40,624 bases of DNA from Fimenecus sp045532175 (GCA_045532175.1 JAZSFK010000009.1:1-40624); one strand, 5' to 3'; counted from the first letter of the stretch, positions 14,850 to 24,726 are shown. Program-made: numbers and translations. Notes: a model not told the origin generated them from the letters alone.

Positions 14850-17033
14850 TTATCTCTCCACGCTTAATACACCGTCAACCTTTTCGATTCTTTGAATAAG
14901 ATTTTTAAGATGGTCAATACCACTGACATTGACAGTAAGTTCAACAATTGCTCTACCGTCCTTCATATCGTGAGTACTGATGCTTGTAATATTAACTCGC
15001 ATATTGGCAACCTGCATAGCAACATCTGCCATAAGTCCCACACGGGAAAGGCAAGTAAGTTGAAGTGTTGCTTTATAATCCTCTTTGACATTCTGATTCC
15101 AAAATGCGTTTACCCAACGTGCAGGTTCAGCACAATTAGAAATATCCTTCGGAACATTGGTACAATCCCTCTTGTGAATTGAAACACCGTGACCACGGGT
15201 AATAAAGCCTATAATGCTGTCGCCGGGAAGAGGATTACAGCATTGTGAGAATTTAATAAGACAGTTGTCAATCCCCTCAACCGTAACTCCATCCTTGTTC
15301 TTTTTAGAATTATCCTTAATCGGAATAACCTTGATTTCGCTCCTGCTCTTATCGTAATTCTTTTGGTATTCCTCTTTAATGTAAGGCATTAAACGATTGA
15401 TTGAAAGTCCACCATAACCAATCGCCGCATAGAAATCGTCAATATTATCCATTCTCTGACGTTCGGCAAGTCTTTTGATGAATTTCTGATAATCCTCATC
15501 AGAAAGACGAATGTAGTTACGCTTAAACTCTCTTTCGACTTCTTCTTTACCTTCAATAATGTTCTCTTCTCGTTTTTCCTTCTTAAACCAAGAACGGATT
15601 TTACTCTTTGCCTGGCTTGTTTTTACAATATTAAGCCAATCTCTGCTTGGTCCTTTTCCCTGCTGTGATGAGGTAAGAATTTCAACAATTTCACCGGTTG
15701 AAATAACATAATCAATAGGCACAATTCGTCCGTCAACCTTGGCGCCTGTCATTTTATTACCTACAGCGGAGTGAATGGCATAGGCAAAGTCAATAACAGT
15801 CGAGCCTTGTGGCACATTGATTACGTCACCCTTAGGCGTATAGACAAACACCTCATCTGTAATCAGGTCTGTCTTGATTGAGGATACAAGCTCTCTTGCA
15901 TCTCCTGACTCCTGCTGTGCCTCAAGCATTTCACGAATCCATTGAAGTCGTTGGTCAAAGCTTTCCTTACCGCCCGAAACGCCAAGCTTATACTTCCAAT
16001 GAGCTGCGATACCAAATTCGGCAGTACGGTGCATTTCCCAAGTTCTGATTTGCACTTCAAAAGGTGTACCCTCTTTGCCAATAACGGTAGTATGAAGTGA
16101 CTGATACATATTGGGCTTTGGTGTTGAAATATAATCCTTAAAACGATTTGGTAAAGGATTATACATATCGTGAATTATACCAAGGCAGTTATAACAGTCA
16201 ATAACACTGTCAACGATAATACGAACAGCATAAATATCATAAATTTCATCAAACTGTTTTCCCTGCATATACATTTTACGGTATATCCCGTGAACGGACT
16301 TGATTCGTCCGCTGATTTGAGCATCAGGAACAGTCTGTTTTACTCTCTCTTCAATTTTTTCTTTAATGCTTTTAAGGAAATCATTGCCTGAACTGCTTGA
16401 TTTTTTTAGGTTTTCTTCAATTCCGTCATAAGCCACCGGGTCAAGGAAACGAATTGCTCTGTCCTCAAGTTCTTCCTTTACGGAACGGATACCAAGTCTA
16501 TGAGAAATAGGGGCAAAAATCTCAAGAGTTTCAAGTGCCTTATCCCTTTGCTTTTGTGGGGTCATAAACTCAAGTGTTCTCATATTATGAAGACGGTCGG
16601 CAAGTTTTACGATAATAACACGGATATCCTTTGACATAGCAAGAAGCATTTTACGGATATTTTCCGCCTGCTGCTCTTCTTTTGCCTCACTTGAATTTAA
16701 TTGGACCTTACCAAGTTTTGTAACACCATCAACTAATATTGCTACTTCTTCGCCGAATTCTTCTGTTAACTGTTCAATGGTATATTCCGTATCCTCTACA
16801 ACATCATGCAGAAGTGCTGCCACAAGTGATTGATAATCCATACCCAAATCTACAAGAATATTGCAAACAGCAATGGGATGAATGATGTAGGGTTCACCTG
16901 ATTTTCTTTTTTGGTCACCGTGGTATCTGTTTGCAACATCGAAGGCTTTATCCACTATTTCAAGCTCTGTCACATTATGAGTGGCTTTTATTTTATTACG
17001 CAAATTACCATACAATTCATTAACATCTGTCAT
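14850..17033 (-). CDS. rel: Bifunctional (p)ppGpp synthetase/hydrolase Rel
   Basis: 727 residues, full length. Domains in order: HD hydrolase with H-D-V-V-E-D-T (His 76, Asp 77, Glu-Asp 80-81) and K-L-A-D-R-L-H-N-M; RelA/SpoT synthetase with Y-D-I-Y-A-V-R-I-I-V and P-N-M-Y-Q-S-L-H-T-T; TGS (about 390-450); a zinc-finger-like region with C-C-N-P-L-P-G-D; and a C-terminal ACT domain (about 650-727). Both catalytic halves look intact, so it can make and degrade the stringent-response alarmone. It begins 6 nt after recJ stops, within the recJ operon. Confidence 0.97.
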   Translation of the reverse strand: MTDVNELYGNLRNKIKATHNVTELEIVDKAFDVANRYHGDQKRKSGEPYIIHPIAVCNILVDLGMDYQSLVAALLHDVVEDTEYTIEQLTEEFGEEVAILVDGVTKLGKVQLNSSEAKEEQQAENIRKMLLAMSKDIRVIIVKLADRLHNMRTLEFMTPQKQRDKALETLEIFAPISHRLGIRSVKEELEDRAIRFLDPVAYDGIEENLKKSSSSGNDFLKSIKEKIEERVKQTVPDAQISGRIKSVHGIYRKMYMQGKQFDEIYDIYAVRIIVDSVIDCYNCLGIIHDMYNPLPNRFKDYISTPKPNMYQSLHTTVIGKEGTPFEVQIRTWEMHRTAEFGIAAHWKYKLGVSGGKESFDQRLQWIREMLEAQQESGDARELVSSIKTDLITDEVFVYTPKGDVINVPQGSTVIDFAYAIHSAVGNKMTGAKVDGRIVPIDYVISTGEIVEILTSSQQGKGPSRDWLNIVKTSQAKSKIRSWFKKEKREENIIEGKEEVEREFKRNYIRLSDEDYQKFIKRLAERQRMDNIDDFYAAIGYGGLSINRLMPYIKEEYQKNYDKSRSEIKVIPIKDNSKKNKDGVTVEGIDNCLIKFSQCCNPLPGDSIIGFITRGHGVSIHKRDCTNVPKDISNCAEPARWVNAFWNQNVKEDYKATLQLTCLSRVGLMADVAMQVANMRVNITSISTHDMKDGRAIVELTVNVSGIDHLKNLIQRIEKVDGVLSVER

Positions 17034-17039
17034 TACTGT

Positions 17040-19076
17040 TCACCCCCCTTGTATTTTATTAAGATTATTAAGGATTTCCGATTGAGATAAATCGGCCTTT
17101 TTACCGTTTCCGTCAAAAATCAACTGTCCGTTTTCTTGCTTTAAAAGTCCTAATTCACAAAGCACATCAACGGATACAAGCATTGTACAATACCTTTCAA
17201 CAGGACATTTTGCCCTGTGAATTAATGTTTCTATATCATACTGCCATACCTTATATTGCTTGAGAATGCCGTAAACACCAAGTAAAAACTCTCTTGTTGG
17301 TGTTAAAAATCTTGCTTCGTGCGAATTAAGGTTATCACCACGCCTGTATTTTTCATAAAGTGCCTGAGATTTAAAGAGATTATCCTCATCAACACCTGAA
17401 AAACGCATATCTCTTATTTGTACAGAGGCTTTTACCTCACCTCTGAATTCATTTTTATCAATTCTTACCGCCAGGTCAACAACATCCTTTTCAACGAATT
17501 GAAAATCATTCAGTGTTGTGGAGAATTTCATAGCCACAAACTGTGTGTTGCCCTTTGAAAACGCAAGTCTTAAATGTTTTCCCTCGCCCACAGGCTTAAT
17601 ACTATCAATAGTTACACCAAAAATACCGAATATTGGTTGCGTGTTACCGGCACCAAAAGGTTCAAGCATTTCAAGTGATTCCGCTAATGAGGCATCAATA
17701 TATGCCGGATTCAGTTTGCAATCAAGTGTCAAGGTTGGGGTAACATCATCTGTGCCGTTTGCAAATTCATTTATTCTTAAGAAGAATTCGTTTATGTTTT
17801 CTCTCTTAACACCAAGACCGGCAGCCATAGTATGGCCACCAAAATGAGTAAGTAAATCATCACAATATTTAATTGCATCATAAACCGAAAATCCGTCAAT
17901 ACTACGAGCAGAGCCTGTACCCTCATCACCATCAAAAGTAATTACAACAGCAGGTCTTCCGTACTTCTCGACAAGCTTTGCTGCAACAATACCAACAACG
18001 CCGTGATGCCAACCCTCACCACACACAACAATTACTTTTGAGTATTTAAGCCGGGTATCGCCCTCAATATGTGCAACTGCAGCCTCCATAATTTCATTTT
18101 CAAGTTCGTGGCGTTGACGGTTACACCCATCAACCTTATCGGCAATATCAAGAGCAATTGCAAGATTATCACTTATTAACAATTTAAGTGCAGTTTCAGC
18201 AGACTCGATTCTTCCTGCTGCATTGATTCGAGGTGCTAAAAAATAAGTAACACCCACCGCATTCAAGGCTCTTTCACTAACCCCTGCCACCTGACGAAGC
18301 GCGTTTATTCCGTTACAGGGACAGGAATTGATTTTTGCAATACCGTATTTCACAATTGCACGGTTTTCGTCCTTTAAATCAACTACATCAGCAACAGTGC
18401 CGACAGCAATAATATCCGCATAGTTATTTAAAATCCCGGAATAGTCGCCTTTTTCCAGTCCGCAAACCACCTTAAAAGCAACACCGACACCCGCCCAATC
18501 CTTAAAGTTAAGGTTGCAGTCCCGTCTGTGTGGGTCAACAACTGCAACTGCATCTGGCAAAATGTCCCCAACCTGATGGTGGTCTGTTACAACAGTTTCA
18601 ATGCCAAGGCTTTTGGCATAAGCAATTTCCTCAACTGCTGAAATTCCGTTGTCAACGGTGACGATAAGCTTTACTCCCTGCTCATTGAGTGTGTCAACAG
18701 CAGTACAATTCATACCGTATCCTTCACTTACTCTGTCAGGAATATAATACATCACATCCGCACCACGGGAGGAAAGATAAGAATACATCAGGGCTGTTGC
18801 AGTAACACCATCCGCATCGTAGTCACCAAAAACACAGATTTTCTCGAAATCATCAATAGCCTTTTCAATTCTTTCCACAGCCTTATCCATATCAGTAATG
18901 AGATAAGGGTCGCAGAAAGAAAAATCGTTGTCAAAAAATTCCTCTATATCCTCATATTCTGTAATTCCACGAGAAACGAGAATCAGTGCTGTAAAGGGGT
19001 CAAGACTATGATTTTCGGCAACCTGTGCAGCTAATTCTTTATCGATATGCGCTGTTATCCATTTTTTTCTACTCAT
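17040..19076 (-). CDS. recJ: Single-stranded-DNA-specific exonuclease RecJ
   Basis: 678 residues. The DHH phosphoesterase motifs are clear: F-G-D-Y-D-A-D-G-V-T-A-T-A at 83-95, V-T-V-D-N-G-I near 139-145, T-D-H-H-Q at 164-168, and A-V-V-D-P-H further on. A DHHA1 domain with G-G-H-T-M-A-A-G-L follows. RecJ degrades 5'-ended ssDNA in recombination and repair. The C-terminal 120 residues are less conserved, as in Clostridia. The start has GGCGGAG just upstream. It is the first gene of the long minus-strand operon and has the promoter at 19126-19154. Confidence 0.95.
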   Translation of the reverse strand: MSRKKWITAHIDKELAAQVAENHSLDPFTALILVSRGITEYEDIEEFFDNDFSFCDPYLITDMDKAVERIEKAIDDFEKICVFGDYDADGVTATALMYSYLSSRGADVMYYIPDRVSEGYGMNCTAVDTLNEQGVKLIVTVDNGISAVEEIAYAKSLGIETVVTDHHQVGDILPDAVAVVDPHRRDCNLNFKDWAGVGVAFKVVCGLEKGDYSGILNNYADIIAVGTVADVVDLKDENRAIVKYGIAKINSCPCNGINALRQVAGVSERALNAVGVTYFLAPRINAAGRIESAETALKLLISDNLAIALDIADKVDGCNRQRHELENEIMEAAVAHIEGDTRLKYSKVIVVCGEGWHHGVVGIVAAKLVEKYGRPAVVITFDGDEGTGSARSIDGFSVYDAIKYCDDLLTHFGGHTMAAGLGVKRENINEFFLRINEFANGTDDVTPTLTLDCKLNPAYIDASLAESLEMLEPFGAGNTQPIFGIFGVTIDSIKPVGEGKHLRLAFSKGNTQFVAMKFSTTLNDFQFVEKDVVDLAVRIDKNEFRGEVKASVQIRDMRFSGVDEDNLFKSQALYEKYRRGDNLNSHEARFLTPTREFLLGVYGILKQYKVWQYDIETLIHRAKCPVERYCTMLVSVDVLCELGLLKQENGQLIFDGNGKKADLSQSEILNNLNKIQGG

Positions 19077-19125
19077 ATTTCTCCGCCCCTTTCTTTGAAT
19101 TTTATACAGAATTTTCTAATTTATC

Positions 19126-19154
19126 ATTATATCATTACTTCCTTGATTTTTCAA
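19126..19154 (-). promoter_or_regulatory. SigA-type promoter of recJ-rel-dtd operon
   Basis: On the minus strand TTGAAA (19154-19149), 17-bp spacer, perfect TATAAT (19131-19126). The -35 overlaps the palindrome CCTTGA-TTTT-TCAAGG at 19141-19156, which also holds the -35 of a plus-strand promoter candidate. Confidence 0.8.
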
Positions 19155-19171
19155 GGTTTTTATGGCAAAAT
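19143..19171 (+). promoter_or_regulatory. Upstream copy of a tandem promoter for the glmU-like gene
   Basis: TTGATT at 19143-19148, 17-bp spacer, CAAAAT at 19166-19171. Its spacer end and -10 region (GTTTTTATGGCAAAAT) nearly repeat the downstream promoter 45 bp away. It is weaker than that copy because of the poor -10. Confidence 0.4.
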
Positions 19172-19187
19172 CAAGCTCATTTTACTG

Positions 19188-19216
19188 TTGAAAAACAGGT
19201 GTTTTTATGGTAAAAT
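19188..19216 (+). promoter_or_regulatory. SigA-type promoter of the glmU-like, pth, mfd operon
   Basis: TTGAAA at 19188-19193, 17-bp spacer, TAAAAT at 19211-19216. It ends 29 nt before the ATG, and an AACGAGG ribosome site follows. Confidence 0.7.
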
Positions 19217-19245
19217 GAATTAATTAAACATAACGAGGTGTACCT

Positions 19246-19926
19246 ATGACTGAAAAAGACCTTAAGAACCGGAAAAATATCGAAATCCATGAAGCAAACG
19301 GTGTTGAAATCCCTTATCATCAGAATGTTGTTATTGAAGATGATGTCGTTATCGGAAAAGGCACAGTTATTATGCCCAACACAATGCTTTTTTCAGGTGT
19401 TGTAATCGGCGAAAACTGCGTTATTGGTCCGAATACTCTCATTAAAGAAAGTCTTATTGGTAACGAGGTTAAGTTAAACTCTGTTCAATGCTATCAATCA
19501 AGAGTTATGGACGGTGCTGACATTGGTCCATTTGTCCACATAAGACCTAATTCTGTAATCGGAAACAAGGTACATTTAGGTAATTTTGTTGAGGTGAAAA
19601 ACTCAAATATTGACGAGGGTACAAAAGTTTCTCATCTGACTTATGTGGGAGATTCTGACGTTGGCAAACGTGTAAACTTTGGTTGTGGTACTGTTACAGT
19701 AAACTATGACGGTAAAAATAAGCACAGAACAACTATCGGTGACGATTGTTTTATCGGTTGTAATACAAACCTCGTAGCACCTGTAAAAATCGGTGACGGT
19801 GCATATACGGCTGCGGGTTCAACAATTACTGAGGATGTTCCTGAGGTTTCGCTGGGTATTGCACGCGCTCGTCAGGTAAATAAGGTTAATTGGCGTGAAA
19901 AGAATAAAGATAGATTTACAAAATAA
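19246..19926 (+). CDS. Stand-alone GlmU acetyltransferase (left-handed beta-helix) domain
   Basis: 226 residues made of hexapeptide repeats and equal to the C-terminal half of GlmU. Residues Arg 100, Lys 118, His 130, Tyr 133, Asn 144, Asn 153 and Lys 159 line up, all at the same offset of 233, with E. coli GlmU R333, K351, H363, Y366, N377, N386 and K392. The glucosamine-1-phosphate N-acetyltransferase site is therefore complete. The uridylyltransferase half is absent. The 169 bp upstream contain promoters and no coding remnant, so this is not a frameshift. The gene lies directly before pth and mfd, where Bacillus has full-length glmU a little upstream, so it appears to be a shortened glmU. 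A separate enzyme would be needed to make UDP-GlcNAc. An alternative is another hexapeptide acyltransferase, but the conserved residues argue for GlmU chemistry. Confidence 0.85.
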   Translation: MTEKDLKNRKNIEIHEANGVEIPYHQNVVIEDDVVIGKGTVIMPNTMLFSGVVIGENCVIGPNTLIKESLIGNEVKLNSVQCYQSRVMDGADIGPFVHIRPNSVIGNKVHLGNFVEVKNSNIDEGTKVSHLTYVGDSDVGKRVNFGCGTVTVNYDGKNKHRTTIGDDCFIGCNTNLVAPVKIGDGAYTAAGSTITEDVPEVSLGIARARQVNKVNWREKNKDRFTK

Positions 19927-19936
19927 AGGATAAAAT

Positions 19937-20551
19937 ATGTTTAACAAATTCAGAAAACCAACAACTATGTCTGCTACCGGCACACCTGAGTTCATCGTGG
20001 TGGGTCTTGGCAATCCCGGCAACAAATACACATACACCCGACATAATTCGGGTTTTTTGTGCATAGATATGCTGGCGGAAAAACTTAATTTCAGAGTTGA
20101 CAGACTCAAATACAAATCCCTTACGACTGACACAAACATAAACGGTCATCGTTGTATTGTCATGAAACCACAGACCTTTATGAATAACAGTGGTGAGGCA
20201 GTAAGAGAGTGTGCAAACTTTTATAAAATCCCACCTGAAAGAGTTATTGTAATTTACGACGATATTTCTCTTGACGTAGGTAAGCTCCGCATTCGCAGAA
20301 AAGGTACTGATGGTGGTCACAACGGAATTAAGAGTATTATTTACCATCTTAACTCCGACCAATTTCCAAGAATCAAATTAGGTTGCGGTAAAAAACCACA
20401 CCCGGACTATGACCTTATTGATTGGGTAATTTCGGAGTTTAAAAAAGATGAATTAAAAGCACTTGAGCCTGCACTTGAAAATGCTTGCAAGGCACTTGAG
20501 CTTATGCTTGATAATCAAATTGACAAAGCTATGAACCTATATAACAGTTAA
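19937..20551 (+). CDS. pth: Peptidyl-tRNA hydrolase
   Basis: 204 residues. Pth frees tRNA from peptidyl-tRNA that drops off ribosomes. The core starts F-I-V-V-G-L-G-N-P-G with the catalytic His 36 in T-R-H-N-S-G-F, then K-P-Q-T-F-M-N-N-S-G and the G-G-H-N-G-I-K-S segment. About 18 residues precede the core, slightly more than usual. ATG 19937 has AAGGA 6 nt upstream, while an internal Met 11 lacks one. It lies 10 nt after the glmU-like gene and 18 nt before mfd, in one operon. Confidence 0.96.
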   Translation: MFNKFRKPTTMSATGTPEFIVVGLGNPGNKYTYTRHNSGFLCIDMLAEKLNFRVDRLKYKSLTTDTNINGHRCIVMKPQTFMNNSGEAVRECANFYKIPPERVIVIYDDISLDVGKLRIRRKGTDGGHNGIKSIIYHLNSDQFPRIKLGCGKKPHPDYDLIDWVISEFKKDELKALEPALENACKALELMLDNQIDKAMNLYNS

Positions 20552-20569
20552 TTACAGAGGTAATTAATT

Positions 20570-23500
20570 ATGTCAGCATTTACACATACAATTAAACATT
20601 CTGCAGAATATGAAGGCATCGAAAACAGTATAAAAAAAGGTTTTCTGCCACAAGGTGTTTTGGGGCTAATTCCCGTTATGAAGGCACATATTGTTTCTGC
20701 ATTAGTAGGGGGTCTTGAAAAAAAGGCCCTTATTGTCGTGCCTGACGACGCTACTGCGGTAAGACTTTGTGAGGATTTAACTGCTTTTGGAGTATCTGCT
20801 TTACAATTCCCGTCACGTAGTTTATCTTTTTACACAACTGACTCACAGAGCTATGAATATGAGCAAAAGAGAATTAAAGTTTTACGTCGTATGCTTGATA
20901 ATCGTTGCGACGTTGTTGTTGCAAGTGCTGAAGCATGTATTTCATACACCATTCCGCCCGAAATTCTAAGACAAAAATCTGTTTTACTTAAGAAAAACGA
21001 AGAAACAACACTTGAACGCATTATCATTTCCCTTAACTGTGCAGGTTACACAAGGGTTGATGCGGTTGAGGGTGTAGGTCAATTCTCTGTTCGTGGCGGT
21101 ATTGTGGACTTTTTCTCCCCTGACGACGAAGAACCCGTCAGAATTGAACTTTGGGGTGATACGGTTGACACAATGTGTCGCTTTGATGTTGTTTCACAAC
21201 GAAGAACGGTTAATATTGACGAAATTTTAATTGCACCATCCAAGGAAATTGTCATTGACAATTCATTGGAATTGATTGAAAAAATTGAGAAATTTGCTTC
21301 CTCAATCCGTGGCAAAAAAACAGAAATTGTCCGTGAAAAGCTTTATAGTGATATTGACAGGCTTAAAAACGGTTTGAATGTCGGCTCCGCTGACAAATAT
21401 TTACCACTCATCTATCCCCATGCTACACTTTTTGATTATGCAAAGGATTATCTTTTATTTGCATTTGAAACAGGGGGAATTAAAGAAAAGGTATCTGCAT
21501 CACAAAAACTTTTATATGAGGATATCAAGGCTTGTGTTGATGACGGAACACTTTGCAAAGGACTTGATAAGTTTAATCTTACTTTTAACGAATTGGTTGA
21601 AAAATACCAGGAAATGGGTGCAACTTATGTTGACAACTTTGCTCGTGGCAGTTTTGACACTCCTGTTAAAAGTCTGACTACCTTTAACTCAAACACCTTA
21701 CCTATCTGGAACGGAAAGCTTGATATTCTTCTTGACGACCTTAGTCATATTGTATCAAAGGACAGTACTGTTGTGGTTTTCGCAGGTACTGAAAAAAGTG
21801 CGAAAAATCTCGCAGAAGCACTTAATGACGAGGATTACACATCAGTTTATTTTCCCGTTATACCTGCACAATTTCCAAAAGGTGCTGTTTGTGTGCTTGC
21901 AGGGTCTTTAAGTTCAGGTTTTTCTTATCCAAGAGAAAAACTGTATGTTATAACTTATTCAAAAATTTATCAATCAAAGACAAAAAGGCGAAATACCGGT
22001 TTCAAGGCAAGGGACACAATTCATTCTCTTGATGAGCTGAAAAAAGGTGACTACATTGTCCATACTGTTCACGGCATTGGTATTTTTGATGGTGTTACAC
22101 AACTTGAAGCAAACAAAATCATAAAGGATTACATTAAAATCAAATACGCAAAAAGTGATGTGCTATATGTACCTGTTACTCAGCTTGATTTGGTATCAAA
22201 ATATATTGGTCCACACGAGGATGACGGAAAAACTCTTAAGCTCAACCGTCTTGGTGGCGGAGAATGGGAAAAGACAAGGAGTAAGGTTCGTACTGCCGTT
22301 AAGGATATGGCAGACCAACTCATTAAACTCTATTCGCAAAGACTACACAGTGAGGGTTACGCTTTCTCCCCTGACATTGATATGCAAACGGACTTTGAAC
22401 GTCGATTTCCTTATGAAGAAACCGGTGACCAATTACGTAGTATTGATGAAATCAAAAATGATATGGAAAAACCATATCCCATGGACAGACTTCTTTGCGG
22501 CGACGTTGGTTTTGGCAAAACAGAGGTAGCTCTTCGTGCAGTTTTCAAATGTATTGCAGATGGAAAACAATGTGCAATTTTAGTACCGACCACCATTCTT
22601 GCATTACAGCATTATCAAACAATTTTAAAACGTTTTGAAGGTTTTCCTATCGAGGCGGAAATGCTTTCACGATTCCGCACACCAACACAAAGGGCAAAGA
22701 TTATCAAGAGTATAAATTCAGGATTTATTGATATTGTTGTTGGCACACACTCCCTTATATCAAAAAATGTAAAATTCAAGGATTTAGGTCTTTTAATAGT
22801 TGACGAGGAGCAACGCTTTGGTGTTGCTCAAAAAGAAAAACTAAAAGAAATGTTCCCCGGTGTTGATGTGCTTACACTTTCTGCTACACCGATTCCGAGA
22901 ACTCTTAATATGGCAATGTCGGGAATTCGTGATATGTCAGTTATTGAAGAAGCACCGTCCGACCGTTTTCCTGTGCAGACGTACGTTGTTGAACATAATA
23001 TGCCTTTGCTTTGCGAGGCTATGGAAAAAGAGCTTCGTCGTGGCGGTCAGGTTTATTTCCTTCATAACCGTATTGACTCAATTGACGGTGTTGCAGTTGC
23101 TATTCAGGAGTATTTACCCGATGCACGAATTAAAACGGCTCATGGTAAGATGAACGAGGAAGAATTAAGCGAAATCTGGCAATTGCTTTTGAACGGTGAG
23201 ATTGACATTCTCGTCTGCACCACGATTATCGAAACAGGTGTTGATGTGCCTAATGCCAACACCCTCATTATTGAGGATGCGGATAAATTAGGACTTGCAC
23301 AACTCCACCAGTTGCGCGGTCGAGTGGGAAGAAGCGCACGTAGAGCAAGTGCATATCTTACTTATAAACGAGATAAAAACTTATCTGAGGTTGCATATAA
23401 ACGCTTACAAGCAATCCGTGAATATACGGAATTCGGTTCAGGCTTTAAAATCGCTATGCGTGACCTTGAAATCCGAGGTGCGGGAAACCTGCTGGGAGCA

Positions 23501-24043
23501 CAACAGCACGGGCATCTTGCCGCTGTGGGCTATGATATGTATATGAAGCTTTTAAGTGAGGCTATAGGTGAAGAAAAAGGCGAAAAGCCAAAACAAAAAG
23601 AATGTCTTATTGACCTTCAAATTAATGCACATATTCCTGATAAATATATTTCTGCGCTCTCGCAAAGACTTACGGTTTACCGAAGAATTGCGGATATTCG
23701 CACTTTTGAGGATGCGGAAGATGTACGTGATGAATTACGTGACCGCTTCGGTGATATTCCGCCTTCCGTTGAGGGACTCATTGAGGTTTCTCTTTGCAGG
23801 AACACTGCGTCAAAACTTGGAATTTATGAAATCGGTCAACGTGGGGACACAATTGCACTTTACTGTGAAGAAGTCAACACTTCTCTTGTGCTTGATATTT
23901 CTTCTGTACTCCGTGGTCGTGTTGGTGTTACTAACAGTGGTAAAAAGAGTATAAACGTTAAAAAGAAGCCAGAACAGAACTCTCTTGACACATTAAATGA
24001 GATTTTTGAGGCTGTGGAAAGAACGAGGGTTGATAGAGAATGA
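20570..24043 (+). CDS. mfd: Transcription-repair coupling factor Mfd
   Basis: 1157 residues, full length. Mfd removes RNA polymerase stalled at lesions and recruits UvrA. Visible domains are the UvrB-like N-terminal module (about 1-330, with V-G-Q-F-S-V-R-G-G-I-V-D-F), the RNA polymerase interaction domain (about 480-550, G-D-Y-I-V-H-T-V-H-G-I-G), the helicase motor with G-D-V-G-F-G-K-T-E-V-A (Walker A), D-E-E-Q-R-F-G (motif II) and S-A-T-P-I-P-R-T-L, and the C-terminal TRCF domain. All motor motifs are intact. Its stop overlaps the next gene as ATGA. Confidence 0.98.
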   Translation: MSAFTHTIKHSAEYEGIENSIKKGFLPQGVLGLIPVMKAHIVSALVGGLEKKALIVVPDDATAVRLCEDLTAFGVSALQFPSRSLSFYTTDSQSYEYEQKRIKVLRRMLDNRCDVVVASAEACISYTIPPEILRQKSVLLKKNEETTLERIIISLNCAGYTRVDAVEGVGQFSVRGGIVDFFSPDDEEPVRIELWGDTVDTMCRFDVVSQRRTVNIDEILIAPSKEIVIDNSLELIEKIEKFASSIRGKKTEIVREKLYSDIDRLKNGLNVGSADKYLPLIYPHATLFDYAKDYLLFAFETGGIKEKVSASQKLLYEDIKACVDDGTLCKGLDKFNLTFNELVEKYQEMGATYVDNFARGSFDTPVKSLTTFNSNTLPIWNGKLDILLDDLSHIVSKDSTVVVFAGTEKSAKNLAEALNDEDYTSVYFPVIPAQFPKGAVCVLAGSLSSGFSYPREKLYVITYSKIYQSKTKRRNTGFKARDTIHSLDELKKGDYIVHTVHGIGIFDGVTQLEANKIIKDYIKIKYAKSDVLYVPVTQLDLVSKYIGPHEDDGKTLKLNRLGGGEWEKTRSKVRTAVKDMADQLIKLYSQRLHSEGYAFSPDIDMQTDFERRFPYEETGDQLRSIDEIKNDMEKPYPMDRLLCGDVGFGKTEVALRAVFKCIADGKQCAILVPTTILALQHYQTILKRFEGFPIEAEMLSRFRTPTQRAKIIKSINSGFIDIVVGTHSLISKNVKFKDLGLLIVDEEQRFGVAQKEKLKEMFPGVDVLTLSATPIPRTLNMAMSGIRDMSVIEEAPSDRFPVQTYVVEHNMPLLCEAMEKELRRGGQVYFLHNRIDSIDGVAVAIQEYLPDARIKTAHGKMNEEELSEIWQLLLNGEIDILVCTTIIETGVDVPNANTLIIEDADKLGLAQLHQLRGRVGRSARRASAYLTYKRDKNLSEVAYKRLQAIREYTEFGSGFKIAMRDLEIRGAGNLLGAQQHGHLAAVGYDMYMKLLSEAIGEEKGEKPKQKECLIDLQINAHIPDKYISALSQRLTVYRRIADIRTFEDAEDVRDELRDRFGDIPPSVEGLIEVSLCRNTASKLGIYEIGQRGDTIALYCEEVNTSLVLDISSVLRGRVGVTNSGKKSINVKKKPEQNSLDTLNEIFEAVERTRVDRE

Positions 24044-24726
24044 TAGGAACAATAGTCAACACTGCTACAATACTCACAGGTAGTATCATCGGCAGTTTAC
24101 TGAAAAAAGGCATAAAAGAAAAATATACAAAATGCCTTATGAATGCTATGGGACTTGCTGCGACAGGTATAGGAATAAACTCTGTTGTTCAGAATATGCC
24201 TAACAGTAAATACCCCGTACTTTTTATTGTAAGCCTTGCGCTTGGTTCACTTTTAGGTAATATGATTGATTTGGACAAGCATTTCAATGCCCTGACAGAA
24301 AAGAAAGGCAAAAGTGAATTAGGAAAAGGACTTTCAACTGCAATTTTGCTTTTCTGCATTGGTAGTTTATCAATTTTGGGTCCGATAAATTCGGCACTTA
24401 ATAATGACCATACATACCTTTTTACAAATGCAACTCTTGACTTTGTAACAAGTATGGTACTTGCTTCAACCTATGGCATCGGTATAGCCCTTGCTGCACC
24501 TGTGCTTTTCTGTTGGCAAGGCTCAATTTACTTACTTGCAACATTTTTAGGTGAATTTATGAGTCCTGAATTAATGTGCGAAATAAGTGTTGTGGGAGGA
24601 TTTTTGATTGCGTCATCAGGTCTTGCAATTCTCGAAATCAAAAATCTCAAAACGCTTAATATGTTACCCGCACTTATAGTACCACCGTTGTGGTTTGTAA
24701 TTATGTGGCTTGTGTCATTTATTTAA
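24040..24726 (+). CDS. DUF554 family membrane protein (YdfK-like)
   Basis: 228 residues with about six or seven hydrophobic segments. The start M-I-G-T-I-V-N-T-A-T-I-L-T-G-S-I-I-G and the internal G-S-L-L-G-N-M-I-D pattern are typical of the DUF554 family, proposed as transporters or channels but without a proven function. It overlaps mfd by 4 nt (ATGA), so it is translated from the same mRNA. No obvious functional link to repair is visible. Confidence 0.88.
   Translation: MIGTIVNTATILTGSIIGSLLKKGIKEKYTKCLMNAMGLAATGIGINSVVQNMPNSKYPVLFIVSLALGSLLGNMIDLDKHFNALTEKKGKSELGKGLSTAILLFCIGSLSILGPINSALNNDHTYLFTNATLDFVTSMVLASTYGIGIALAAPVLFCWQGSIYLLATFLGEFMSPELMCEISVVGGFLIASSGLAILEIKNLKTLNMLPALIVPPLWFVIMWLVSFI

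Noticed and set aside
19077..19245. Frameshifted N-terminal half of glmU upstream of the solo acetyltransferase domain
   Set aside because: Only 169 bp separate it from recJ, filled with promoters. No nucleotidyltransferase motif (L-A-A-G-x-G-T-R-M) is encoded on the plus strand.
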